NCBI RefSeq assembly: GCF_001014975.1
Contig: NZ_BBXA01000013.1
Coordinates: 496,001-560,000 of the forward strand
Direction of reading: 5' to 3'
Length of the DNA stretch: 64,000 nt
From: Novosphingobium sp. MD-1
GTDB taxonomy: Bacteria > Pseudomonadota > Alphaproteobacteria > Sphingomonadales > Sphingomonadaceae
Both the position numbers and the translations under genes were made by a program. Each line of letters opens with the position of its first letter. The stretch's first letter is position 1. Positions 45,401 through 53,462 of the stretch are shown here, in pieces. The notes under the pieces are model-generated. The model was not told where the DNA came from. It did no database searches and was given only the letters and a program-made list of their open reading frames with translations.

Positions 45401-45491
45401 GGCAACGTCGCTGGTGCTGTCGCTGCTGCTACTGCCGGCGCTGATCTGGCGCTGGCGGTACGGAGTCGCGCAGCCGCCTTCCCCCCGTTAG
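42402..45491 (+). CDS. RND efflux pump, CzcA/CusA-like
   Basis: 1029 residues with the RND repeat: helix 1 at the N-terminus, a large periplasmic loop, helices 2-6, then the second half. The TM4 region GVVIDDAIVDIENI holds the proton-relay acidic residues. YDVFPEFVPPQ near residue 40 resembles heavy-metal RND pumps (CzcA/CusA), and LFGISARNAILLVAH is the matching motif of the second half. It exports a toxic ion or small molecule with protons. I do not see the CusA methionine ladder clearly, so the substrate is open. It abuts the convergent DUF2891 gene with no gap. Confidence 0.93.
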   Translation: MLSFIVRQSLRHAWTVLALALVLLGLGAARMAGAAYDVFPEFVPPQASVQTEAPGYTPRQVEMLITRPLEAVINGANGVETVRSESIQGLSVIDVTFHEGVDPYRARQQVSEALADAIPQLPAGSDTPRITPLTSSTMDLLKIGFTSDRLSPMALRDLVEWTVRPRLLAAPGVARANVFGGEQRRIEVRADPARLLARSLTFADLAGAVDRAIHVNGGGFADTPSQRILIDPGPSAMTARQIADSVLSTGSGGTVRVGDVAQVVDAAAPRQGDALIMGRPGVLMTLSSQYGANTLQTTRNLEAALAEVTPALTAAGVRILPAMHRPANFIESALGGIERDLVIGALMIALVLMLILRDWRVTLIAFVSIPLSLLAALVTLDAMGQTINTMTLGGLAVALGVVIDDAIVDIENIVRRLRGVPDSADRRAIIEAASVEVRAPVVYATFVLALTMVPVILLTGLQGAFFAPLGLAFLLATMTSLLVALTVTPALALLFLHGHEPRPEPAFLHRFKQRHEGLVVRLMQRPASAALAIGLLGAVALAGALSFGAELLPSFRERHYVLQVSGPAGASFDWMRATGERISRGLLAIPEVLSVEEQIGRAEAGEDTWPPHRGEFHVRLKPDVGGAGEDRALARMRKVLSDTPALQSEVTTFLGDRISESLSGETAAVSISVHGADLDTLDRVAAAIAAQLRALPTAADVRVKTDPGTPMLGVTLDPARMALRGVSAADAGDAIRATFAGQPAGVVALPDRTVDVAVTVPEDQRRDPEALGQTLVRTASGGAVRLADIATISLGSERLSIGHEGGQRRQVVTANVTGGDVSGFVAAAKARIARTVHLPPGVFLSWAGAAEGQAKAAHQLGSHVLFTAVAMVILLVVAFGGVRPALLILAGMPLAMAGGVLAVALTGGVISLGSLVGFITLFGISARNAILLVAHVDELVARDGLPWTMETVLRATRERVTPIVLTALVTAFALAPLAWESGQSGREVQGPMALVILGGLATSLVLSLLLLPALIWRWRYGVAQPPSPR

Positions 45492-46484
45492 CTAATCGCC
45501 GGCGAGCGCCAGCAGGGCGAACGTCGCCAGCCAGTGCTCACCCATGTAGTCGCCGGCAACGTGCGGCAGGCTGGCGGCGAGATGGTCGTCGATCGTTCGC
45601 GCGATCAGCGGCGCCAGCGGATGCGGCGCCAGCGCCGCGCCGATCGCGCGCCAGCACCAGGCCCGGCTGAGATTCAATCCGTCCAGATGCGCGATCTTGC
45701 CGTCGCTGCGGTCCGATACCAGCGCGGGCGTGAACAGCGTGCCGGGCTGGCCTTGTTCGGCACGCGGCAGGAACGCGGCGAACCAGACCGCGAAGGCATC
45801 GCGGTCGAGCACCCGGCTCATCAGCAGCGCCTCGGCCAGCGCAGGGGAGAGAAACTCGTCCCCGCCCGGTTCCCAGGCCTGGCAATTGCGATCGTCAAGG
45901 AACCAGTCGCGCGCGCGGGCCTCGATCCGCGCGCGCAGGGCCGGATCGTGCGCGGCCGCCCAGCGATGCGCCAGCACAAGCGCAAAGCTGATGTTGAAAT
46001 GCGTGCCCACGCGGATCGGATACGTCAGCTTGGGCAGAAACGCGTGGAAGCGCGCCGCGAAGGCGCGCGCCAGCGGTTCCACGGCGGCGGCCCAAGGGGC
46101 TTCGTGCCGCGTCAGTTCGCCATGCAACGCCAGCAGCCATGCCCAGCCATAGGGCCGTTCGAACCCCGCCGCGCCGGGCCGTTCGAGATAGGCCAGTTCG
46201 CCCGCGACCTTTTCCGGCACCAGCATGGCATCGGCCCTTGCCCGGACCGCAGCGGCTTCGGGCATTGCGGGATAGAGCCGCGCCAGCCGCATCACCTGCC
46301 ACCAGCCGTGGACGCAGCTGTGCCAGTCGAAACTGCCGTGGAAGATCGGGTGATGATCGGCCGGGGGCCTGGCGTCCTCCGGCCCGTTCAGGACGAGATC
46401 CATCTTGAACGGGTATTGCCGCCCCAGATGGCCCAGCGTGAGCCGGACGAAACCGGCGGCGGTATCCTGCGTCAGCGTGGTCAT
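45492..46484 (-). CDS. DUF2891-family protein
   Basis: 330 residues, no signal peptide. HPIFHGSFDWHSCVHGWWQVMRL (about 45-67, given here only as a landmark: key residues H45, D53, H55, H59) is the family signature. The whole looks like an alpha/alpha barrel. The family has no proven function that I know. It lies 55 nt behind the TAT-exported metallo-hydrolase on the same strand, so it may be the last gene of the TonB receptor/MBL unit under the operator at 51429. Confidence 0.85.
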   Translation of the reverse strand: MTTLTQDTAAGFVRLTLGHLGRQYPFKMDLVLNGPEDARPPADHHPIFHGSFDWHSCVHGWWQVMRLARLYPAMPEAAAVRARADAMLVPEKVAGELAYLERPGAAGFERPYGWAWLLALHGELTRHEAPWAAAVEPLARAFAARFHAFLPKLTYPIRVGTHFNISFALVLAHRWAAAHDPALRARIEARARDWFLDDRNCQAWEPGGDEFLSPALAEALLMSRVLDRDAFAVWFAAFLPRAEQGQPGTLFTPALVSDRSDGKIAHLDGLNLSRAWCWRAIGAALAPHPLAPLIARTIDDHLAASLPHVAGDYMGEHWLATFALLALAGD

Positions 46485-46539
46485 GCGCCACCAGCCCTAA
46501 CGCAAGACCACACCGCCGGCCAGCCGATGGCCCCGCGCG

Positions 46540-47538
46540 TCAATAGCGATAGGGATTCTGGTCGATCGTGGTGGTACCGCGCGTCTGGTTGCACAGAAAC
46601 ACGGTGCCGGTGAAATAGATGCCCGGCTTGGTGATCGTCTTGGCGTATTCGAACGCCTCGCGCAGTTGCTGGACGGTCATCTGCACCGGCGCCTCGTCGG
46701 GCTGGTAAGTCATGCCGTAGGCGTAGTCCTGCCCGTCCTTGCTGATTTCGACATGGCAACCCATCACGTGGCTGACCGGGTGGGTGTCGCAGAAGTCGAT
46801 CAGGCGCTTCATGCTGTCGAACCACGGCTGCCAGAAGCTGATGTAGCAGCGCCCGCGATAGAACATGTCCCCGGTGTAGAGGATCTGGGTGTAGCTATCG
46901 TAATGCGCGAATTCGGACATGACGTGGCCCGGCGATCCCCAGATCAGGATGTCGCGCCCGCCCAGGTCCAGCGTCACGCGCTCCTCGGGGAAATTGGTCA
47001 TGCCCCAGAAGCCCATCATCTCTTCCTGGGTCAGGCCCATGTAGCGCGTGTTGGGCCGGTCGGCGAACTGGTTGGTCGCGGCGTAGTGATCGGCGTGCAG
47101 GTGGCTGAAGGCGACCAGCAATTCCAGGCTGGCGGGATCGCGCCCGTTGCGCTTGCACCAGTCGGCGATGCAACCATCGACCACGCCGCGCAAATCCCAG
47201 TCGTTGCGCAACTGGACGAAACCTTCGTCGAGCAGCAGCACGCGATCGTTGCCGAAATAGAGCGGCGCGAACGGTGCTTCGTAGCTGTAGGCCTTGTTCT
47301 GGCGCAGGATGGCGGTGTGCGGGTTGTACCAGTGGACCTGCACCGGCGGATCGGTGTTGTCCATGCACGAAGGGGAACCGCAGATCCACCGGTCGGGGAA
47401 ACTGCCCGGCGCGGGAAGATTGCTCTTGAAGTCGATCGGCGTGGCCGGCGCGGCCGCCCGCGCAAGGCCTGCGGCGCCAATGCTGCCGAGCGGCACCGCG
47501 GCGGCCGAGGAGGTGGTCAGGAACGTGCGACGATCCAT
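46540..47538 (-). CDS. Exported metallo-beta-lactamase-fold hydrolase
   Basis: 332 residues. A TAT-type signal (MDRRTFLTTSS) opens it. The dinuclear metal motif is intact: H146-x-H148-x-D150-H151 in SHLHADH, then His in SPGHVM, Asp in YTGDMF and His in MGCHVE. Such enzymes hydrolyse lactone, ester, amide, phosphate or sulfate bonds; the substrate is not evident. It is a paralogue of the gene next to it (47574), where the first motif is lost. Both follow a TonB receptor gene and face a guanidine-type operon, so a periplasmic step on the imported compound is possible. Confidence 0.9.
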   Translation of the reverse strand: MDRRTFLTTSSAAAVPLGSIGAAGLARAAAPATPIDFKSNLPAPGSFPDRWICGSPSCMDNTDPPVQVHWYNPHTAILRQNKAYSYEAPFAPLYFGNDRVLLLDEGFVQLRNDWDLRGVVDGCIADWCKRNGRDPASLELLVAFSHLHADHYAATNQFADRPNTRYMGLTQEEMMGFWGMTNFPEERVTLDLGGRDILIWGSPGHVMSEFAHYDSYTQILYTGDMFYRGRCYISFWQPWFDSMKRLIDFCDTHPVSHVMGCHVEISKDGQDYAYGMTYQPDEAPVQMTVQQLREAFEYAKTITKPGIYFTGTVFLCNQTRGTTTIDQNPYRY

Positions 47539-47573
47539 GGGTCTCGTCCTTGTCGAAAAAGGGATAGGGCGTT

Positions 47574-48662
47574 TCAGAACGGCCGGGGCGGATTGATGTT
47601 GGGCACGCCTTCAGGCCATTCCAGCGTGCGCTGATCCGGGCTGACGTTGTTGAGCAGGATGAAGTCCGGGCGGATCAGCATCCGGTCATGCCCCTGGATC
47701 TCGCGTGCGTACTGGATTGCCTCGTCCAGCACTGCCGGCACCATTTCCAGCACCCGCTCGTAGGGCTTGTAGGTGGCGAAACGGGGGTAGGCCTTGCCGG
47801 GCACGAACATCATCTCGATGTGTCCGCCCATGATCCACTTGACCGGATGGCTGGCGGTCCACGCCTTCAACCGTTCGAGCGAGGCGAGGAAATCCCTGTC
47901 GTTGGCAATGTTGATCTTGCCGGGAAACAGCAGGTCGCCGGTGAACAGGAAATCGCAATAGGGATCGTAGAAGCTGACTCCGTCCTTGTGCGTGCCCGGC
48001 GTGGGGATCACGTCGATCACGCGGCCACCAAGGTCGATCCGGCCAGTGCCGGCGGGCCAGCTTGCGGCAAGGCCGTAGTGCTGCTTCATCACCGCCAGCG
48101 GCGTGGGCACGATCGTCGTGCCGGGACGCCCGGCGAATTGCCGCAAGCCCTGGTTCTGCGCCACGTCCTCGCCCGACGTACAGGCAACGGTCAGCGGAAT
48201 GTCGCGCCAGCCGCGCACCTGCCCGATGCGGGCGATGATCGCGTCGACCGTTTCGCGCAGCGGATAGAGATGCGCCTCGGCCGTGGCGCCGCTGTCGATC
48301 AGCAGCGCGCCCTTGTTACCGAACAGCAGATAGGTGAACGGCGCTTCCCAGTGGACGCACACGTTCTGGCGCAGGATGAAGGTGTCCTCGTTGTACTGGA
48401 TCACCTGCACGCGCGGATCGCGGTTCTTCGCCGCGACGTTGGAACCATAGGTCCAGCGGAAGCCTATGGTGCCCGGCGCCGGACCATCGCACGCGTAGTC
48501 ATGGACCACGGGCTTGCCGCGATGGAGCGGAACCGCACTGTCGGTGTTGCGGGCACCGGGCAGGTTGTATCCCAGATCGGGATTGCCATTGGGATAGACG
48601 CGGCCCGTAGCGGACTGCGGATTGCCCGACAGCGCGGGGTTGTAGGTTTTGTTCGGTTCCAT
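47574..48662 (-). CDS. Metallo-beta-lactamase-fold protein lacking the HxHxDH motif
   Basis: 362 residues from ATG 48662. It shares the layout of the neighbour at 46540: GNKGALLIDSGA, LGGRVIDVIPTPGTH, LFTGDLLFPG, MGGHIEMM. Where the neighbour has SHLHADH, this protein has TSGEDVAQ (about 162-169), so three metal-binding His are missing. The later His/Asp ligands remain. No clear signal peptide is seen. It may bind one metal, use different chemistry, or serve as a non-catalytic partner of its paralogue. The gap to the neighbour is 35 nt. Confidence 0.85.
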   Translation of the reverse strand: MEPNKTYNPALSGNPQSATGRVYPNGNPDLGYNLPGARNTDSAVPLHRGKPVVHDYACDGPAPGTIGFRWTYGSNVAAKNRDPRVQVIQYNEDTFILRQNVCVHWEAPFTYLLFGNKGALLIDSGATAEAHLYPLRETVDAIIARIGQVRGWRDIPLTVACTSGEDVAQNQGLRQFAGRPGTTIVPTPLAVMKQHYGLAASWPAGTGRIDLGGRVIDVIPTPGTHKDGVSFYDPYCDFLFTGDLLFPGKINIANDRDFLASLERLKAWTASHPVKWIMGGHIEMMFVPGKAYPRFATYKPYERVLEMVPAVLDEAIQYAREIQGHDRMLIRPDFILLNNVSPDQRTLEWPEGVPNINPPRPF

Positions 48663-48691
48663 GGAGTGCCCCAAAGGATGGCCGGGGTGCG

Positions 48692-48720
48692 AGGGAGCGC
48701 GCCATGCGGACGCGCTCCCT
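48692..48720 (-). terminator. Hairpin between TonB receptor and MBL genes
   Basis: AGGGAGCGCG / CGCGCTCCCT is a perfect 10-bp stem with a 9-nt loop in the 80-nt gap. No U-tract follows on the minus strand. It may reduce expression of the downstream genes relative to the receptor. Confidence 0.6.
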
Positions 48721-48742
48721 GCTGCGACGTTCAGAGCGATGC

Positions 48743-51286
48743 TCAGAACGTCTTGGTCAGCTCGACACCCACCTTGCGAGGAGTGAGGACATTGTTCGAG
48801 TAGTAACGAGAGACCGTATAATCGTTGATCGTCCGGCGGCTGAGATCGTTGCCCACCGATGTCACCGCGTACTTGTCGAAGATATTGTCGGCATAGAGGC
48901 GGACCTCAAAGCCTTCATTCAAGCGATAGGCAATCGAAGCGCGGTTCACGATGTAGTCCGGCAGCGTTTCGCCATAGGCGCGCGCGCCCGGGCGGGTCAC
49001 GATGTCGCCGACATAGGTAGCCGTCCAGTTCGCCACGATTTCGCCGCCCGGAGCCGGCGCGGTATAGGTAACGCCCAGGCTGCCGCTATGCCGCATCGAG
49101 CCCGGCAGCCGATCGCCCGCCTGCGCGGCGATGCGGATGGACTTGGGGCGGGTGCCGGGCATATCGCGATTCCCTGGGAAATTGCGATAGTCGAGCAAAG
49201 CCGGCACATCCTCGGTCAGGTGGGCATCGGTGTAGGCATAGTTGCCCTGGATCGTCAGCCGCCGCGTGGGCTTTGCCCAGAACGTGAGTTCGACACCCTT
49301 GGAAACCGCCGTGCCGCCGTTGACCGTGATGCCACTGGCACCGTTGACGGTGGCGGAGGCAAGCTGGATACCCTTCCACAGGATATGATAGGCGGCCAGA
49401 TTGATGTTGAACTTGCCGCCGAACAGCGTCGAACGGATGCCGATTTCCTTGTTGTAGGTCTGGTCAGGGCCATAGAACAGTTCATTCGGCAAGGCGCAGG
49501 CGTTCTGGATATCGGCAAGGTTCGCCGGACAAGGCGCCACGCGGTTCGGGCCACCGATGCGATACCCCTTGCTGGCCGTGGCATAGACCATCAGGTCCGG
49601 GCTAAACTTGTACGACGAGTTGAACTTCCAGATGAAACCGTTCTTGCTCGCGCGCTTGTAGTCAGGCTGGCCTTGCGCGTTGAGCAAGCCGTTGTAGGCA
49701 ATCGTGGGGACATCCCCCAGCAACGGCAGTGCGATACCCCCTTGCACACGCGCGTTATACCCGAAATAGCGCCCGCCGGCCGTTACCTGCCAGGCGTCGG
49801 TGATCTTGAAAGTGCCTTCGCCGTAGACCGCCTTTTCGGTGGTGCGCGTGTCGGCGATGCTGGCGTATTCAACTTCGCGCGGATAGTTGGCGTTGAAGAT
49901 GTTCGGACCGAAATAATAGACGCCAAGGCCCGGGACAATTTCCTGATAGTCCGAATGGTACTTCAAGCTGTTGTAGAAGCCGCCCACGATCCAGCTGAAA
50001 GGCCCGCCATGGGTTGAAACGAAGCGCACTTCCTGCGTGAACTGCTTGTATTTCACGTGCTGGTCGGTGAAGCCGGAGAAGGCCGGGAAGAGTTCGTAGT
50101 TGTAATCGAGATCGAGCAGCAGATCGGTTACGTCGGACGAGCTGTCGATCTTGCGCACCGAATAGGACGTCGAGGACACGAGTTGCGCGATGTTGCCAAG
50201 CTCTGCTTCGATTTCACCCGCGAACAGATCGGACTTGCGGTGAGACGGTTCCAGATAGCGCCACGGGGCCTGGTATTTGTCCGTTCCAAGCACGCCCGCG
50301 CCGTTGGCCTGCCGGCCGTTGGTGGACGTCGACTGATGAGCATACGTCAGGTAGATGTTGAGGCCGTCGACAGGGAACAAGCCCAACTGGTTGCGCGTGG
50401 TGAACGTGTGTTCGAAGTTCGCATCCTTGTAGGTGTGCAGGTTGGCGGCAATCTGGCTGGCCGAGCCAATCGGGCCATAGAACGAGGAAACCGCTCCGGC
50501 CGTCTCCCGCGGCGTGCCGATCTGGCCAAACCGGACCCCGGACGGTTGCGGTTGTGGCAACGACACGCCCGGCTGATTCAGCAAATAGGGATAGTCGATG
50601 AAGCCGGGGTCGTTGAAGTAACCCACCGTCGATCGCAGGGCGACCTTGCCCGGGATGATCGGAATATTGACGGTGCCATCCATCTGGAAACCGGGGCTGC
50701 CAGAATGGGCTTCCGCGTAGATCTTGCCATGGGCCGTGCCGGCCCACTTGTTCGGATCGGGACGGTTCGGAATGTAGCGGATCGCACCCGCCAGCGTGCC
50801 CGCCCCGTACAGCGTGCCCTGAGGACCGAGCAGCGTTTCCACGCGCTGGATGTCCAGCAGCTTGAGATCAAGATACAGCGGAACTTCGCCGATATAGGTT
50901 GCGACAGCACTGTCTTCGTTGTTGCCGAAGGACGACGTGTCGGTCGCGTTAAGGCCGCGCAGGACGATCGTGCCCGTGTTGCGCGGGCCGGTATCCTGAA
51001 TGGTAATCCCGGGCGTGAACGCGGCAAGGCCACGGACGTCCACGACATTGTTTTCCTTCAACCGCTCGGCGCTCAGCGCCGTGATGTTCACCGGCGCGTC
51101 CTGGATGCTCACCGAACGGCGCGTGCCGGTGACGACGATCGTCTCCAGACCTTCCGCGGACGGATCCGCCGGATTGTCCGCCGATGCCTCGGCCGGTGCG
51201 GTCTGTGCGAATCCGGGGGTTCCCCAGACTCCGACGAGCGCGGTTGCAGATAAGATGGCGGCGCGGAATGCGTTCTTGTGCACCAT
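48743..51286 (-). CDS. TonB-dependent receptor divergent from the guanidine-type operon
   Basis: 847 residues. ATG 51286 is fixed by GGGGAG 7 nt upstream. The signal peptide runs to about residue 28 (TPGFAQ). TonB box region LETIVVTGTRRS, then a plug with RVETLLGPQGTLYGAGTLAGAIRYI. The barrel ends VGVELTKTF. It shares its promoter region with the ABC/carboxylase operon, and the operator at 51429-51454 lies in that gap. I infer coregulation, so it may import the nitrogen compound that the operon degrades, or a larger precursor of it. Confidence 0.94.
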   Translation of the reverse strand: MVHKNAFRAAILSATALVGVWGTPGFAQTAPAEASADNPADPSAEGLETIVVTGTRRSVSIQDAPVNITALSAERLKENNVVDVRGLAAFTPGITIQDTGPRNTGTIVLRGLNATDTSSFGNNEDSAVATYIGEVPLYLDLKLLDIQRVETLLGPQGTLYGAGTLAGAIRYIPNRPDPNKWAGTAHGKIYAEAHSGSPGFQMDGTVNIPIIPGKVALRSTVGYFNDPGFIDYPYLLNQPGVSLPQPQPSGVRFGQIGTPRETAGAVSSFYGPIGSASQIAANLHTYKDANFEHTFTTRNQLGLFPVDGLNIYLTYAHQSTSTNGRQANGAGVLGTDKYQAPWRYLEPSHRKSDLFAGEIEAELGNIAQLVSSTSYSVRKIDSSSDVTDLLLDLDYNYELFPAFSGFTDQHVKYKQFTQEVRFVSTHGGPFSWIVGGFYNSLKYHSDYQEIVPGLGVYYFGPNIFNANYPREVEYASIADTRTTEKAVYGEGTFKITDAWQVTAGGRYFGYNARVQGGIALPLLGDVPTIAYNGLLNAQGQPDYKRASKNGFIWKFNSSYKFSPDLMVYATASKGYRIGGPNRVAPCPANLADIQNACALPNELFYGPDQTYNKEIGIRSTLFGGKFNINLAAYHILWKGIQLASATVNGASGITVNGGTAVSKGVELTFWAKPTRRLTIQGNYAYTDAHLTEDVPALLDYRNFPGNRDMPGTRPKSIRIAAQAGDRLPGSMRHSGSLGVTYTAPAPGGEIVANWTATYVGDIVTRPGARAYGETLPDYIVNRASIAYRLNEGFEVRLYADNIFDKYAVTSVGNDLSRRTINDYTVSRYYSNNVLTPRKVGVELTKTF

Positions 51287-51428
51287 GTAGCGGCTCCCCA
51301 ATTGCCACGACCTACCGCCCTCCTCCCCATGAGATGGGCGGCGGCTGAGCGCCTCAGGGGCATTCTCTCCCGGAACTGCGGATGCTTCGGCTTCCTGCGG
51401 CCGATCGCGACGCGGGAAGAATCAGTGA

Positions 51429-51454
51429 TATTACAAAAGTGCGCAATGGTAATA
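51429..51454. promoter_or_regulatory. NikR-like operator 1
   Basis: TATTAC-N14-GTAATA, 83 nt before the ABC substrate-binding gene (51517) and 143 nt before the divergent TonB receptor gene (51286). One of four exact copies of this pattern in the window. Total span 26 bp; E. coli NikR sites (GTATGA-N16-TCATAC) have a similar long-spacer design. Confidence 0.85.
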
Positions 51455-51516
51455 ATGACGCATAGACAAACGCCTTTCGATGCGGCAATGTTGCAGTGCA
51501 AAAAGGGGTCTCACTC

Positions 51517-52602
51517 ATGCTGAACCGGATTCGCGTCGCTGGAACGATCACCCTTATGGCCGGGGCCTTGCTGACCGCGTCCTGCTCATCCGGGGGTGGC
51601 ACGAAGGCCGAGTCGCGGACCGAGTTCAACATCGGCTGGTCGATCTATGCCGGCTGGATGCCGTGGCCCTATGCCCAACAGGCGGGCATCGTGAAGAAGT
51701 GGGCCGACAAGTACGGCGTGAAGATCAACATCGTTCAGGTGAACGACTACGTCGAATCGGTGAACCAGTACACCGCCGGCAAGCTGGACGGCGTGACCGT
51801 CGCCAACATGGATGCGCTGACCATTCCCGCCGCCGGCGGCAAGGACACCACCTCGCTCATCATGGGGGACTATTCCAACGGCAACGACGGGATCGTGCTG
51901 AAGGGCGCCGACAACCTGGCCGCGATCAAGGGCCAGCAGGTCTATCTCGCCGAACTGTCGGTGTCCCACTACCTGCTCGCCCGCGCGCTCAATTCGATCG
52001 GGCTGCAACTGACCGACGTGAAGACGGTGAATACCTCGGACGCCGACATCGTCAGCGCCTGGGCCAGCCCGCAGGCGACTGCGGCGGTCGCGTGGAATCC
52101 GCAACTTTCGGTGATGAAAGCGCAGCCGAACGCCAAGCTGGTGTTCGATTCGTCGAAGATTCCCGGCGAAATCCTCGATCTGCTGGTGGTGGATACGGCG
52201 ACGCTCAAGGCCAATCCCAACCTGGGCAAGGCGCTGACCGCGATCTGGTACGAGACGACGGCGCTGATGCTGCGGCAGGACGAACAGGGCAAGGCCGCGC
52301 GTGCGGCAATGGCCAAGCTGGCTGGGACGACGCCGGAGGTGTTCGATAGCCAGCTGGCGACCACGCACCTCTATGCCGATCCCAAGGAAGCGGTGGAGGC
52401 CACGTCCGCGCCGGCGCTGGTCACCACGATGACCCGCGTGCGCGATTTCAGCTTCTCCAAGGGACTGTTCGGCCAGGGCGCGAAGTCGGCCGACGCGGTG
52501 GGCATGGCCTTCCCTGGCGGCAAGACCCTGGGCGATCCGGGGCACGTAACCCTGCGCTTCGATGAAAGCTTCATGAAAATGGCCGCCGACGGCAAGCTTT
52601 GA
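51517..52602 (+). CDS. ABC transporter substrate-binding lipoprotein
   Basis: 361 residues from ATG 51517 (AAGGGG 8 nt upstream). The lipobox is LTASC, with Cys about 23. The fold is the SsuA/TauA/nitrate-type periplasmic binding class (NIGWSIYAGWMPWPYAQQ, GVTVANMDAL). This subtype is commonly found in urea-carboxylase-type operons. It captures the substrate for the permease and ATPase encoded next. The trailing enzymes point to guanidine or urea as ligand. The acidic/aromatic ligand pocket cannot be resolved here. Confidence 0.92.
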   Translation: MLNRIRVAGTITLMAGALLTASCSSGGGTKAESRTEFNIGWSIYAGWMPWPYAQQAGIVKKWADKYGVKINIVQVNDYVESVNQYTAGKLDGVTVANMDALTIPAAGGKDTTSLIMGDYSNGNDGIVLKGADNLAAIKGQQVYLAELSVSHYLLARALNSIGLQLTDVKTVNTSDADIVSAWASPQATAAVAWNPQLSVMKAQPNAKLVFDSSKIPGEILDLLVVDTATLKANPNLGKALTAIWYETTALMLRQDEQGKAARAAMAKLAGTTPEVFDSQLATTHLYADPKEAVEATSAPALVTTMTRVRDFSFSKGLFGQGAKSADAVGMAFPGGKTLGDPGHVTLRFDESFMKMAADGKL

Positions 52603-52646
52603 GCCGCCTCGGTGCCCGTTGACTGTACGAACCAAGTAGAGGTCCC

Positions 52647-53462
52647 ATGCGCTGGGTGAACCGCCAGATCCGGCCGGGCAATCGCGTGCTGCTAGGCGCC
52701 GCGCCGGTCGTGATCCTGATCATCTTCTATCTGTTCATGGCCGCCAGCCGCCATGCCGCCAACCCTTCGGACAAGATCCTGCCGCTGCCGGGCGGCATGG
52801 TGGAAGCCATGTCCGGGCTGCTGAGCGAGCCGGACGCGCTTTCAGGACAGATCGTGTTCTGGGCCGATACACTGGCCAGCCTGCAACGCCTCGGGCTGGG
52901 ACTCGCCATCTCCACCATCTCGGCTCTGCTCGTCGGGCTGGTGCTGGGCGTGTTGCCCCCGGTGCGCGTCACGTTCGGGCCGCTGGTGACCGGCATCGCG
53001 GTGATCCCGCCGATCGCGCTGCTGCCGATCCTGTTCATAGCCTTCGGCCTGGGCGAAACCGCCAAGGTCGCGCTGATCGTGGTCGGGATCGCCCCGTTCA
53101 TGATCCGCGACATCGCCGCCCACGTCGCCAGCCTGCCCCGCGAACAGATCATCAAGGCGCAGACCTTGGGCGCGAGCAGCTGGCAACTGATGCAGCGCGT
53201 GGCCCTGCCGCAGGCGATGCCGCGCCTGATCCAGGCGGTGCGCCTTTCGCTGGGGCCGGCATGGGTGTTCCTGATTTCGGCCGAGGCGATCGCCTCCGAT
53301 GTCGGGCTGGGGTACCGCATCTTCCTCGTCCGCCGCTACCTGTCGATGGATATCATCCTGCCCTATGTCGCGTGGATCGCGCTGCTGGCGATCGTGATGG
53401 ACGTGGCGCTGGTGAAGCTCAGCCACCGTCTTTACCCCTGGGCGCATGGAGCCGGACATTGA
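52647..53462 (+). CDS. ABC transporter permease
   Basis: 271 residues with about six membrane helices. The EAA loop that docks the ATPase is EQIIKAQTLGASSWQLMQRV followed by ALPQAMP. It is a BPD_transp_1 inner-membrane subunit of the taurine/nitrate/urea type. It follows the binding protein by 44 nt. Its stop overlaps the start of the ATPase gene. Confidence 0.93.
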   Translation: MRWVNRQIRPGNRVLLGAAPVVILIIFYLFMAASRHAANPSDKILPLPGGMVEAMSGLLSEPDALSGQIVFWADTLASLQRLGLGLAISTISALLVGLVLGVLPPVRVTFGPLVTGIAVIPPIALLPILFIAFGLGETAKVALIVVGIAPFMIRDIAAHVASLPREQIIKAQTLGASSWQLMQRVALPQAMPRLIQAVRLSLGPAWVFLISAEAIASDVGLGYRIFLVRRYLSMDIILPYVAWIALLAIVMDVALVKLSHRLYPWAHGAGH

